From Guadua angustifolia (Eukaryota > Streptophyta > Magnoliopsida > Poales > Poaceae): a stretch of DNA of 64,000 nt. The DNA lies in contig CM070503.1 in assembly GCA_036346375.1 (NCBI GenBank), positions 2,418,001 through 2,482,000 of the forward strand, given 5' to 3'. The translations under genes were made by a program, and so were the position numbers. The notes under the pieces were generated by a model that worked only from the letters and a program-made list of their open reading frames with translations, was not told the origin of the DNA and searched no databases. Below are positions 45,878-56,690 of this stretch, piece after piece (positions within the stretch are counted from its first letter, which is position 1; every line of letters starts with the position of its first letter).

Positions 45878-48325
45878 TCATGTGCCCTGAAGAACTCGCA
45901 TGAGCTCTTCTTTTACCTCCTGCAGAACAACCGGCTTCTTGAGGAGGCCGTTAATCCCGGATTGTGCACACTTCTCCCAGGCATTTTGCTCGGACGTCAT
46001 GGCCATGACAAACGGCCAGCGGCCGCTCCTGTACTGCCTGATCCTCGTAGCAACATCAAAGGCGTTTACTCTCGTCATTTCGAGGTTCACCATGACGAGC
46101 TGGAATGTGGCTGAGGAGGGGCCGACAGAGTTCAGGAACCCTGATCCTGAGGGGAGTGAGGAAACTACGCAGCCGAGCTTCTCCAGGAGCTTCCGAGCAA
46201 CCACCAGGTTGATGTCATCGTCATCGATGAGCAGAACTTTCAGGCCTGTTATTTGGCACGACGGTGATAAGTATTGCCGCTCGAATGATCCACCAAGACT
46301 GGATGGTGTGACGGGCGATTGCAGCTGGAATCTCAGGACCAGGGTCATGCTCTCCGGAAGTCCTTGGCCGTCAAGAACTGCCCATATGTTCCCTTGCATC
46401 ATCTGTTGGTATCATCAAAAGAAAAACAAGACAGCAATATTAGTCACTGCAATTTAAGTAGTTGTATACTTGTATGATCTAACTGAGCGGAATTTGCATT
46501 TGGGCACCATAAACTAGCATCTTCAGGGAACAAACATATGACGAACTGTTATTTGGATACAATTACTTGCCCAGATGATGTACAGGTGTGTCGCAGTTAC
46601 TTCAGGTTTAGATTCACAGAGAAGACAATTTGACAATACCTGCACAAGCTTTCTGCACATGCTGAAGCTAAGCCTGAGATCAAACCCCTCCCCACTTGGC
46701 CTCCGCGAGGATTGCACGAATGAGGTGCTCTGTTGGCTCTTTACCCCAATAACAAACTTCACCGACGAGTTTCCACTGGAGTAGCTCGGCCTCCATGGAT
46801 CCCACCTCTGACCAAGACTGTCCTCCATCACCTCGTCGTCGGCGCGCACCCGGAACGTGACGTGCCCCGAGTCAATCCGGCCAATCAGATTGCCAACCAT
46901 GTGCAGGATGACATGGAAAATCCTCCGTTCATCGCCAATGACAAGGTCCGGCAGCGTGTTTTCGACGCGCACCGAGAAACTGAACCCCCGGAAATCACAC
47001 AGACACCGAGCGACGCAGGCGGCGTCCCTGATCATTGAGTGCAAGTGGAACGGCCGCGTCTCCAGGGGGAAGCGCTCCCGGTTGACGGCAGACATCTCCA
47101 TCACGTCGTTGATGAGCGTCGAGACGACGGTGGCCGTCCGCGCCATCGTGTCGACGACGAGCTTCTGCTCGGACGTTAGGCTGTCCTCCTGCACCACGGA
47201 CACGAGGCCGAGGATGGAGTGGATCGGCCTCCGCATTCCCTGGCTCATGACGCGCTGGAACGCGTCCCTGGCCTCGTTCGCCATGAGCGCGTCCCGCCTC
47301 GCCTGCAGCAGCTCGCGGTTCTGCTCGGCCAGCCTGTCGCGCGCCGCTGCGACTCCTCGAGTAGCGACAGCGCGGCGAGCGCGCGGCCACCTGGTCGGCG
47401 ACCACCTCCACGATTTCTAGCTCGTGAGGCCCCCAATTCTTGTCGGTGGGAGGCACGAGCACGGCGTCCCGCCCTTGAAATCCGACACCTTGAGCATCGG
47501 CATTCGTATCGCCGCCACCGTGCCGGTGTCCTCCTTTCCCGCGCCGCTCGCCGACCCGAGGAGCGAATCCGGCCCGAGAAGCTTGACGCCGTCGCTGCTC
47601 CTGATATCGACGACGTCCGCGTCGTCCGCCCCGACGACGAGGCCGTCAGTGCCCCGCCGGAGCTCATGGGTGAGGCACATTTCGGCCTTGTCCTCGGCGG
47701 GCATCCAGACGGCGCAGTTTTTGAGCGCGAGCACCCTGGAGAGCTCGATGAGCGTGGTGTAGAGGACAGTGTGGCGGTCGAGCGACTTGCGGATCTCCTG
47801 CGTGAGCATGCGGACGTGCCAACTCGCCTCCTCCTGCCGCTTCATGAGGACGACCTCCCGGTCGAGCTCGCGGGCTTTGAGCCAGAGCAGGCTCTCGCGC
47901 ACCTTGACGCGCAGCAGCTGCGGGATGAGCGTGAGCAGCGTGATGGCGGTGAGCAAGGACACCAGCGCCGTAAGGAACTTGGCGGTGGTGAGGAGCAGCA
48001 CGACCATGAAAGGGTGGGCCTCGTAGGTGAAGGCCGCGAGCAGGTGAGTGAGGCCGCACAGCACGATGAAGGCGCCAAACTGGACGAGCACCCACCGGAA
48101 CGGGAGCAGGTGCCGGAGGCCGGCGACGAAGTAGAGGAGCTCGAGGGGGATGGAGAAGTAGGCCGCCGCGATGAGCAGGTCGCTCACCTTCTGCCACTTG
48201 AAGATGTTGTCCATGCTCCAGAAACCGCCGCCGCCGTCGCAGTGGCAATGCGGGTACCCCACGTCGCCGGCGGCGGCGGCGGCGGTGGGCGCGAGGGCAA
48301 GGAGCAGGGGCAGGAGGCGGCGCAT
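45878..48325 (-). pseudogene. Ethylene receptor, subfamily II (ETR2-like), frame broken
   Basis: ER-membrane ethylene receptor that signals through CTR1/EIN2. Exons: 46640-48325 and 45878-46402. Read through the breaks it would be about 736 residues: signal-like N-terminus (1-20), three membrane segments with Asp49, and Cys90/His94 for copper and ethylene binding (VLCGLTHLL), then GAF, a degenerate histidine-kinase region (MRRPIHSILGLVS) lacking clear N/G boxes, and a receiver domain. Three one-base shifts lie at about 47475, 47395 and 47345. The first leads to a TAG at 47417-47419. Together they restore frame. The receiver has MVNLEM where the phospho-Asp is expected. Upstream in-frame ATGs at 48370 and 48373 exist; 48325 gives the better signal peptide. 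Sequencing error is possible. Confidence 0.88.
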
Positions 48326-49273
48326 GGTGGTGAGGGAATGCTGATCTGGGCATCGGAATCTTGGAGGCATCATCCAGTACAGCTAAATGGACGAGCTTTG
48401 TCAGAAACAGACTGCGAATTAGCCCAAGTTGCCTAGGAAGAATGTAAAAAATTGGCAACTTTTGCATAAATTCGAGGCTGTACCATGTGATTAGAGCGCA
48501 AGATTAGCACAATCATAATCTTGGCACTTTGGCAGCATTGTAGCGTTCAAGTGGGCAGCAAGATTAGCGCCGCTTTGGTTAGTCCGAAATGGCGGCGTTT
48601 CTGACCAAAGAAAAAGATCAAAACTTGGCGATGTCCTGGGCATTAGCTTTTCGCGTCATCTGTATGCGGAAAACAAATGAATCAGAACAACTAAACCATT
48701 TTGAGTTTCCAAACCTTGCGTGGATTACTCCCAAGATTGGAGCTTTCTTCTTTCTTTATGAACTTACCAGGAAGAGATCAAAACTTCAGCTGTCTCTACG
48801 AGGAAAGGGATGTAGGAATCAGCACCAGCAAAAGCTGTTCAACGAAGGGACAGGGGCACAAGATGAGAATTCCGTGGATTGGTTCGAACTGGACATCTGT
48901 CCTAATTTTATACTAACAAGAGCTGAATAGAAACCAATTAAGCGATTTCTATAGCATTTCAATCCTTATAAACGAGAGGCAAATGGAGCAAATCCAACGA
49001 ATTTTGAAGCTACAGACGAGACATCGAAACAGGCTTGAATAAAGATATGAAACACCTCAGGTTCAAGAACAGCTGTTCTTGGCTGGAACAGTGATCCTTG
49101 TCATATTGGGTACGGGGAAAGGGCACCATCCAATTCTGCAGGAGACAATAAGCAGCAAAAGGCCTTGATTAGTTTTTTTTCGAAAAAAAGAAGAAGGGAG
49201 AGTAAACCCGGGTGGCGGGGGATGGGGGCAAAAATCCAGGAAGCGATCGATCATATCGGTCAATCAGAGGTAC

Positions 49274-49515
49274 CTGAAAAACCACCAAGAGCAGAGGCTG
49301 CTGGGAGGCTTAGGCCTTGAGGAGGAGGAGAAGTATGGGCGGAGGAGAGCAAAAGGGAGCATTGGTTAGTCGTGGAAGAAACCGACCAAGAAGAAATGAA
49401 GTACGGAGCAGCAAGTGGGAGAGGAAACAGGGAGCATCGGGTGGGGATTTGCCACTAATTAATAAATCTGGAGATCTGAATGAAAGAGGGGATGAACCAA
49501 CGCCTTTGCTTACTC
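49274..49515 (-). other. Probable leader exon of the ethylene receptor gene
   Basis: On the minus strand a donor TTTTTCAG|GTACCT lies at 49274/49273, and an acceptor TCCTGCAG is at about 49138, followed by sequence leading to the receptor start. A TATA box (CATATAAAG, 49528-49536) stands just upstream. The start of transcription is inferred. Confidence 0.4.
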
Positions 49516-49527
49516 CGGCCAATTAGA

Positions 49528-49536
49528 CTTTATATG
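49528..49536 (-). promoter_or_regulatory. TATA box candidate of the receptor gene
   Basis: CATATAAAG on the minus strand, just before the GC- and CT-rich leader. A MITE (49548-49772) begins 12 bases further upstream, so it lies directly in the promoter. Confidence 0.4.
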
Positions 49537-49547
49537 ACTGCAACTTA

Positions 49548-49772
49548 GGAGGTGTTTGGGACAGCTCCAGCTCCACCAAAATCTGTGGAGTTGGTGGAAG
49601 CGATATTCTAAACCGAAATTTGTGGGCTGGAGTCAGAGTACATTAAGAGTGTTTAGGTAGATCATCTTGTTTACATTTTAGACTAAAAATATAAACTTAA
49701 TTCACTTTATTTTAGCCTATAAGTTTCAGCTCTGAGCTAGAGCTGGGATCTGGAGCTCTCCCAAACAGGACC
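49548..49772. mobile_element. Tourist-like MITE (copy D) in the receptor promoter
   Basis: Ends GGAGGTGTTTGGGACAGC and CTCTCCCAAACAGGACC are flanked by TTA on both sides (49545-49547 and 49773-49775). The interior is close to copy C at 30681 (CTCCAGCTCCACCAAAATC, GTTTACATTTTAGACTAA). Confidence 0.75.
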
Positions 49773-50154
49773 TTAGTTGCACAGCATACTTCGGAGCAAG
49801 AGAGGCAGAGAAGCAAATTTGTTTCTTCTCACAAAGACCAAAGATACTTTATACGAGTATCTCTACTTTATACCAGTATCTCATCTCCGGTGAGTAGAGT
49901 AGGCTCTCCAATGCAGGTTTTTTTTTTTTTGAGAAATGTTAAACTGGAAGGGTGGAAGAGAACAACCGAAGCATAGAGAGAGACATAGAATAGCTGCATA
50001 TTTCTGTGACAGGTGGTTTGCATGGACCCAGTTGTCGGCGGGAATAGGTGACCTGAGAATGAGAGCGAGCCCAGGATGCAGGACTGCAGGTACGATACTT
50101 GCCCCCGTCACAGGTAATTGTCTATTTCGATATAGCTATACTGTTGATATCTTT

Positions 50155-50290
50155 TTAAATATTTAAATTAAATATATACAAATTATATGTATATATTTAT
50201 CTTATAAAATGTTTTCATAATATTATAATTTTAATTAGGATTTATGGCTATATTATAATAAAAATTAGTGATTAAAACTATGTTCAAAGA
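50155..50290. repeat. Stowaway-like MITE remnant
   Basis: AT-rich interior (ATAATATTATAATTTTAATTAGG, shown here only in part) with ATTATAATAAAAATTAGTG, as in the piece at 42915-43090. Ends lost. Confidence 0.3.
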
Positions 50291-50609
50291 CAGTATCGAT
50301 GTGGTTGAACAGTCAGTTTGCTCTTTTGTGCGTGCCACCCCTTTTCATCTACTATTTATTTTCTTCGCGTCAAGAAAAACCTGCGCCCGAGGGCCCAGGA
50401 CCAGCCGGTCTCCCTCTCTCTGTCTTCCGTATCGTCCCCAACTTGTCTGTAAAAAATCAAGATACTCCATGGGAAAAAAACAAAACGGAATGGAAAAAAA
50501 GAAAGTGATTTACTGGTGAAAAGAAAATATCAGAAACTTAATGTACTACATAATATACTTGTAGTTGCTTGTTTGTGCATCGAAATACTATATCGTGTTA
50601 GACTAATTT

Positions 50610-50775
50610 CTAGACTAGATCCTAGTTTCACCTGAGATCTAAAATTTATAGGATAAAATAAAGTGAATTAAGTTTATATTTTTGATCTAAATTATAAACA
50701 AGATTATCCATCTAAATGCTATTAATGTATTCACAGCTCCAGCTTTACAGATCTGATGGAGTTAGTCCAGATTGA
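50610..50775. repeat. MITE (copy E), reverse orientation
   Basis: Reverse-oriented copy of the 18111/30681 family: ATAAAGTGAATTAAGTTTAT, TTATCCATCTAAATGC and CACAGCTCCAGC. The ends are degraded. Confidence 0.5.
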
Positions 50776-51835
50776 TACGTGGTAGACAGACAGTGAGATG
50801 TTTTTGGTTGGGATCGGATCGGATCGATGGAAATATGAGATAGATCATGGGAGAGGTATCCATTCCATCCAGTGTGGAACTTTTCTTACTTCTTTTTTCG
50901 TTTCTTCTTTGAGTAAATTTGTTCAATGCTATTACAGTCGTTTTCGAATTGCAAAATACCATCACGAAGAGATCGAACTTACAAATATCATCGCAAATGT
51001 GAAAAACTCTTGAAAATGCCATTGCCATCACATTTTCTATTTGTTTGCGCCTTTAATGTCCATATAGGAGAGAGAGAAATTGCAAAATGACACATTTACC
51101 CGTATAAGTTTTGCGTGTGCCCACAAATAGGTCCCTGGTCCCACTTGCAAGTGAAATTAATGGGAAGAGAAGGCTTACCAAGTGGCCTACTTGGAGAGAT
51201 GAGACAATGAGAGTACGTAATACCAGGTCCGTTAGTGTGAAGTCTTATGTGATCTATGTAGAGTTATAGTAGAATTAGTTGTACATTGCTTGTCTAAAAT
51301 TGAGTTATAGTAGTATATAATGTTTGTTGGGTCTAAAAATATAACATTCGGATTAACTCTTTTACATAAAACGATGACGAAAGTGTAAACGGTGTGTTAT
51401 GCATGTGTGGATCCGCCCCACAGTAGGCTAGGATTTAAGTGAAAATTTAGGCCAATGGTGCTATAGATGGTATCAGAGCATCAACTTTTATTGCATAAAC
51501 GTGTATGGGATATGGGTGTGGGCTTGGAGTTGACATATGATATGGCATATATGCCGACACTATATACACGAACGTATGTTGAGTAGTGGTTCTAAGCATT
51601 TGCCATTTATAAGATGTGCTACCGAGGACATCAACCCTTAAGGGGGTGAATGTAATACTATGACCCGTTAATGTGAAGACTAATATAGCGATGGTAAGAT
51701 TAGTTCCAAATTGTTTGTCTAAAATAAGTTATAGTAGTATATAATGTTTTTTAGGTCCAAACATAGTACTTCTGGGTTAACTCTTTTACACAAAATAAGG
51801 ACAAAAATATAAGCGGAGTGCTATGCATGCATGGG

Positions 51836-53311
51836 TAGGGGTGGGCATTTTTAAACCGAAACTGAAAAACCGAACCGAACCGAACCGATTTAACCGAAAA
51901 AATCGGTTTTTTCGGTTTTCGGTTTTCGATTCGGTTTTTATTTTACTGTTATTCGGTTTTCGGTTTTCGGTTCGGTTTTCAGATTCTAAAAACCGTTTAA
52001 ACCGGAAACCGAATTGTCAGCCCATGCAGGCATGCGGCCATGCCCACTTCGAGTCTTTGACTATGGCCCATTTAGCCCATTTACTCCGCCGGTCCACCCA
52101 CTCGGCCACTTTCCCCGAACGACACCCACACGAGCTAAACCTAATCCCCAATTCCCCATTCCCATTTCCCTGTCCGAGCTGCCTTCCCCGATCGGCGATC
52201 AGATCAGCAGTTCAGCACTTGAGCGCTTCGATCAGCACTTGGCCTCCTCCCAGTCCTCCGCCTCGACGCTTCTCCTAGGAGGCTAGGCCCCTGGCTCCCT
52301 CAGCGTCGCCGCCCGCCTCGATGCTGGCTCCTCTCTGCAAGAGCCGCCGCCGACGCGCCTCCTCCCTCTTCTTCTCCTCTGCTGCAAGATCTAAGCCAGT
52401 TGTGTTGTGTAAGTTTGGGGGTTAGGGCTACTGGTTTGGTGGGTGTTGCGACCGTGGCGGCACAAGTTCGGGTCGTTCAAGTCGGAGAAGGGGGACTCGG
52501 CGGCGGTGGCTGGCCCGGTGGCACAGAGGTGGGACCCGTACGAGGTGCTGGGGGTAGGGCACAATGCCACCGAGCGCCTTCCGCCACATGGCCCTCAAGT
52601 AAGTAGAGCTCTCGGACAGCAAATGAGCAAAGTCAGTTCATCTCCCTTTACAATGTGAGCAAATGAGCGGACTTGCTACATCAAGATCTAGATCCTGAGA
52701 TAGTCAGCTTTACATTTAAGTCATGCGACAAAGTTTTAGATTTCATAATTTATCATTTATCACATTGTAAAGTTGTAGTCTCTTAATTATGAGATATGAT
52801 TAAGGATTTTGCAGCTCGTTTCTTTTTTGAATATTGCCTGAGACTATAAATTCAGTGACAATCTTTCACAGAATCACTAATATCTGTGAATATTGCCTGA
52901 CACTAATTTCTGTTGTATGCTGAGATAAGGCATTTGAACCCTGTGCTGTTTTAGCTTGCTTTCATGCTAGACTGATAATGTGGTTTTCGTTTTCGATTCT
53001 TGATGATTACATCTTTGTTTAAATAAAATTGTTGATTTGTTATCGCCCTATTGCCGAACGAATACAATGTTGTGATTTATTGGGTGCAGCGTCACGGAAG
53101 AAGCTTTCAGCCTTTCCTGATGAATGGTAGGGGGCATCTCTGAAGGTGTTGAAAAATTCGGTTAACCGAATAACCGAAAAAACCGAACCGAATTAATTCG
53201 GTTTATTCGGTTATTCGGTTTCGGTTCGGTTTACAAAGTTCAAAAACCGAATTTTTCAAAAACCGAAAAAACCGAACCGAAAAAACCGAAAAAACCGAAT
53301 GCCCACCCCTA
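51836..53311 (+). mobile_element. Non-autonomous hAT-like element (1476 bp) carrying a DnaJ gene fragment
   Basis: Ends TAGGGGTGGGCATT and its inverse AATGCCCACCCCTA, flanked by a perfect 8-bp duplication TGCATGGG (51828-51835 and 53312-53319): the hAT signature. Both ends are arrays of AACCGAA/TTCGGTT words of about 150-180 bp. Between them lies GC-rich host-derived sequence with a J-domain start (see 52443-52600), an intron-like AT-rich part, and then the other end. It sits in the 3' LTR of a TRIM. No transposase coding. Confidence 0.88.
52443..52600 (+). pseudogene. Captured DnaJ (J-domain) gene fragment
   Basis: An open stretch reads RPWRHKFGSFKSEKGDS, AQRWDPYEVLGVGHNATE and then, in a shifted frame after a small deletion, AFRHMALK, ending at a donor-like AAGTAAGTAG. 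WDPYEVLGV..NAT..AFRxMALK is the start of a J-domain as in plant DnaJ-type chaperones. The residues that should lie between NATE and AFR are lost, and the HPD motif is not present, so it cannot work as a cochaperone. The upstream 52060-52440 looks like the parent gene's leader (CT-rich). Confidence 0.75.
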
Positions 53312-53377
53312 TGCATGGGCTTGCCCCCACGGTGGGCTAGGCTTTGAGCAGATTTTGGATCAAGATGTTACAGAGTG

Positions 53378-55009
53378 GCCATGGCTGAAGCACATCGCCG
53401 ATGACGAAGGACATGTAGTTTAATTGGGATTGCTACTAGCTCAAGATCCCAAAATAGTGGCTCCATTTACTAGATGTAAAACCGCCTCTATACCACACGC
53501 TTGAAAGGATGGTGGCGGCGTTGGCTAATGATGGAAGATGGCCATCATGTTCACATCACCTTAATAAGTGTTTTGCAAATCTGTTTCTCATCATATCGTG
53601 TTCTAGCAATTTCTCCTCCAAATCCCAACATTAATTTGATCATTTGTTTTCAATAGTCTGAATCAACCATCTCTTTGTCGCCTCTAGTCAAGGTTTGTTG
53701 CCTCCATTCGTTGCCAAGCATCCCCTCTTGAATCCCTACATTTTGACATGCTCACCTGTCAATCTTATCCATCGTGTCGATGCGATGATATTTGACCAGA
53801 CCATCCCAATGCCGATCTCTACCGCTAGCATGTTTTTTTTGGCTAAATCACCACCAACACTAGATTCTCCTTGTCATGGGCATTATGTTTTGACCTTCTC
53901 CTAAGGCAAGCCTCTCTACCTCTTTTCTATCACCATGGGCATGGCTTGTGGAGGAGAAGCATGAAGGAAGAAGAAGAAGCAAAACATGATAGTTTTGAAT
54001 GACATGTGTGACTAGCCTTAGGAAAAAAATTGGGGAAAAGAAATAAAAGAAGGAAGAGTGTGGGTGGAATTGTCATTTTGCACCCTTGGGATGGAAAATA
54101 TGATGCCAATGGCATTTTCAAAGGTTTTTTGTTTGCGATGGTATTTTATAAGCTTGATATTTTCACAATGATAATTTTTAACTACGAATGATTAAGATGG
54201 TATCCAGCCAGTCAGTTGAGCACACAACTTTGTGAGTGGCTGCAAAAGCAAAACAAAAGCCATTTAGAGAGGTCTTGATGCATGTCAACAAAGGTGTTGG
54301 TTACTAAGATGACATTTATTTTTGGGTGCATCACATCGATAGTGTCTGTGTTGCCGTTGCATTTATAATGAAAAAGCATGATTCTGATCATAGAGACAAA
54401 GGCAGAGGCAAAGCCAAGTGCATGGACAGACAGACGGATGGCATGCGTGTTGAGATGAGATATGAAGGCCATCCCCAAAACCGATAGGGAAGGGGAGGAG
54501 AACCGTCTATATCCTCCGCCTTCCTTCTTCCCATCGTCTTGGGATCTTTTTGTGGCAGCCTTTTCTAGTCCCACTATCAATTGGTCTCGTGCAATCGACT
54601 CCTTTCCTACCAAGTGCATCTCTCGACAGATCACAATAGAGTAATTAAATAGGTGATCTGATATGATGATCAAGTAGCCGGCTAGTAGCTACTTCAAACA
54701 AGTGGAGCTCAGAGGCGGTACAAATCTTTGACATGAATGGTTGTAGTAACAGGAGATGTGATTAACCAAACTACACAAAGAAAGATTTTTAGGAAGAGAG
54801 TCCAGACGGCCAAGCCCGAACACCAATATGCACATTGTGGTGATGTGCATAAGCTCTTGTGGTGGGGCCAGACACTCCCAAAGGTGGGAGGAAAAAATAT
54901 AGAGCTGACTTGAAGCAAGTTCTTGCAGAAGTATAGTGACTTCAACAGATAAAAGTCAACTTGGAGATGGTTAAATATATGACTCATATATAATCTTTTG
55001 GGATTTAGA
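53378..55009. other. Non-genic stretch
   Basis: Apart from the right inverted repeat at 54060-54190, no gene was recognised. The minus ORF at 54212-54673 (153 codons) has no known domain. Confidence 0.35.
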
Positions 55010-55430
55010 AAAATATGCTATAAGGAGTTCTACATGAATCCTAATAGGATTAGGATTACTATTTTCTTTCGGAGTAGGATTTCTACTTGCTTTGGAGAAA
55101 AATTAGGGAGGCTATATAAACGTAAGAGGTAGTCGTGAAGAACCTAAGTAACCAAAAAGCCACAAACCAACTCATATAAACCAAAAGGTGTACGCGAAAT
55201 TAGAGACTAGGTTATTTTTTACTATTAGATTCTTGTATAGGGCAAAAATCCAAGAGTCTTAAAAGGTTCAAGAGGGTTGTGAGAGAGTAATAATCTCCTG
55301 TACTCTTTTAAGGTTATTTTTAAAAAATTTGCAGTCGGGTTCACCAAATCTTTTCTCTCTTATTGTGGTCACTTCATCGTTGTTATTTTGGTTATTTACA
55401 ATATTCATCTTCATCATTCTTGAGAACGGG
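55010..55430 (+). mobile_element. Copia-type LTR fragment, relative of 38228-38715
   Basis: Shares TCCTAATAGGATTAGGATT, GGCTATATAAACGTAAG, GTTGTGAGAGAGTAATAATC and TTGTGGTCACTTCATCG with the LTR at 38 kb, in the same order. The primer site and internal region are missing. Confidence 0.6.
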
Positions 55431-56680
55431 GCGGAGACAGAGGAGTGGTGGAGCACAACAAAGAGTACATAGTGGAGCGAAAAGGGGAGGGTGTGTGTTG
55501 TTGATCATAGGCAGCGACGAATCAATAGTTATCGACATAGGAGGGAGGGGAGGGGATTGGGTGATAGAGAGAGATGACATGATATTTGATGGGTTGGGAT
55601 GAAGATTTAAGACGAAGTGGAGGCTGCATAGAGAATGGGTCTGGTCGTTCTTTTAATAACATATGTTTCATCGGGAGAGAACAATGATTCTATACATTAT
55701 AGGTGAAAACATCGGAATCTATTTAAATGGCATGTTATTAAACCTGAACTAATTCAATAGATATCCTCAAGCGCCATTGCAATCAACCAACGGTCACTAC
55801 ATGCACGCATTCATGATGGACCATGGCAATACCTGAACTTTGCTCCATATCTACTCCATCCCACCTGTTGTCGCCATCTCTTTAGGCCCTACGTACTAAA
55901 GAAGTTTAAAATCTCGGTCCAATAACATAGATAAACCAAAGTGGAGTTTTAGTTTAATGTCCTGACCTATCCATATAAATGATCTAGAATTTTAGGCTTT
56001 TCACTTGCGCCTACCTATACACTAGCTAGCTGCATGCTCCATCGAGTATGTATCTACTTTTCCTGTACATACATATGTTTCTCTTTTGATCACGACCTGA
56101 TACTAGTTAGCCAACTGCACGTCTTAATAACTAGGTAGAATAGCGTGCGATTCCACGTCGTGCGAAAAAATCTATGCCGAGTTTCTTTTTTGATTTTTTT
56201 TTTGAAATTTTGGTTTATTCGATGTTGTTTTTTAAAAAGTTGGCTGGATAGGAGCTATCGGTGAACATGTATAACCACGGGATTCTTTGTGAAAAAACTG
56301 GTGGAGAAAATTGGAAGGACCTACCCGCGATTGCAAAAAAATGGTGAGGATCCATTTGCGAATATATGGAACTACGGGGCCCTTTCTGAAAAAATCATGA
56401 AGGAAAAACCAGTGAAGGGCCTATCCATAATTAGAAAGACCTATCCATAATTTTGATTTACCGTGGAGGACCCCTTTGTGGATCTGCGGAATCACTAGGC
56501 CTTTTTTACAAAATAACCGGCGGAAGGATCTACCCATGATTTCAGAATTTTCAGAGGTTTTTTTTGCAAAAAAAATAAGGTGGCGAGCTGGTTGGGCTAG
56601 AATCCTTCGCGGTGTAAAATATACTAGATGGTACACGCAGTGCCACGACGCCTCACGAAGTTGAGTTTTCAGATAATCAA
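55431..56680. other. Non-genic stretch
   Basis: 55431-55620 has G-rich low-complexity sequence. 56160-56600 has repeating phrases (GGACCTACCC, AGGCCTTTTT, CTGCGGAATCAC) like decayed tandem repeats. No gene. Confidence 0.35.
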
Positions 56681-56690
56681 TGAAATTTAA

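Larger units (their letters stand above)
51216..53372 (+). mobile_element. TRIM retrotransposon, interrupted by a hAT-like element
   Basis: 5' LTR 51216-51465 (250 bp). Two bases later the primer site TGGTATCAGAGC (51468-51479) matches the initiator-Met tRNA primer site exactly. An internal region of only 185 bp has no ORF and ends in a purine tract (AAGGGGGTGAA). The 3' LTR runs 51651-53372 and is about 238 bp once the inserted hAT-like element and its duplicated 8 bases are removed. LTRs share TTATAGTAGTATATAATG and TTAACTCTTTTACA. Flanks GAGTA (51211-51215) and GAGTG (53373-53377) agree in four of five bases. LTRs start TGTAATAC (CGTAATAC in the left) and end TTACA/CTATA. Confidence 0.82.
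50930..54195. mobile_element. Possible MULE-like element defined by inverted repeats
   Basis: 50930-51115 and 54060-54190 share diverged inverted segments: AAAATACCATC, ATCATCGCAAA, TTGAAAATGCCATT, GCATCAYATTTTC and GCAAAATGACA appear in the same order when one is reversed. Inverted ends of over 130 bp suggest a Mutator-like element about 3.3 kb long, now holding the TRIM and hAT-like insertions. No transposase found. The outer ends and target duplication were not fixed. Confidence 0.4.

Noticed and set aside
47219..48436. 405-codon plus-strand ORF rich in Glu/Arg/His
   Set aside because: Antisense shadow of the receptor exon; no domain.
54212..54673. 153-codon minus-strand ORF
   Set aside because: No recognised motif, no splice or promoter context, in transposon-rich surroundings.
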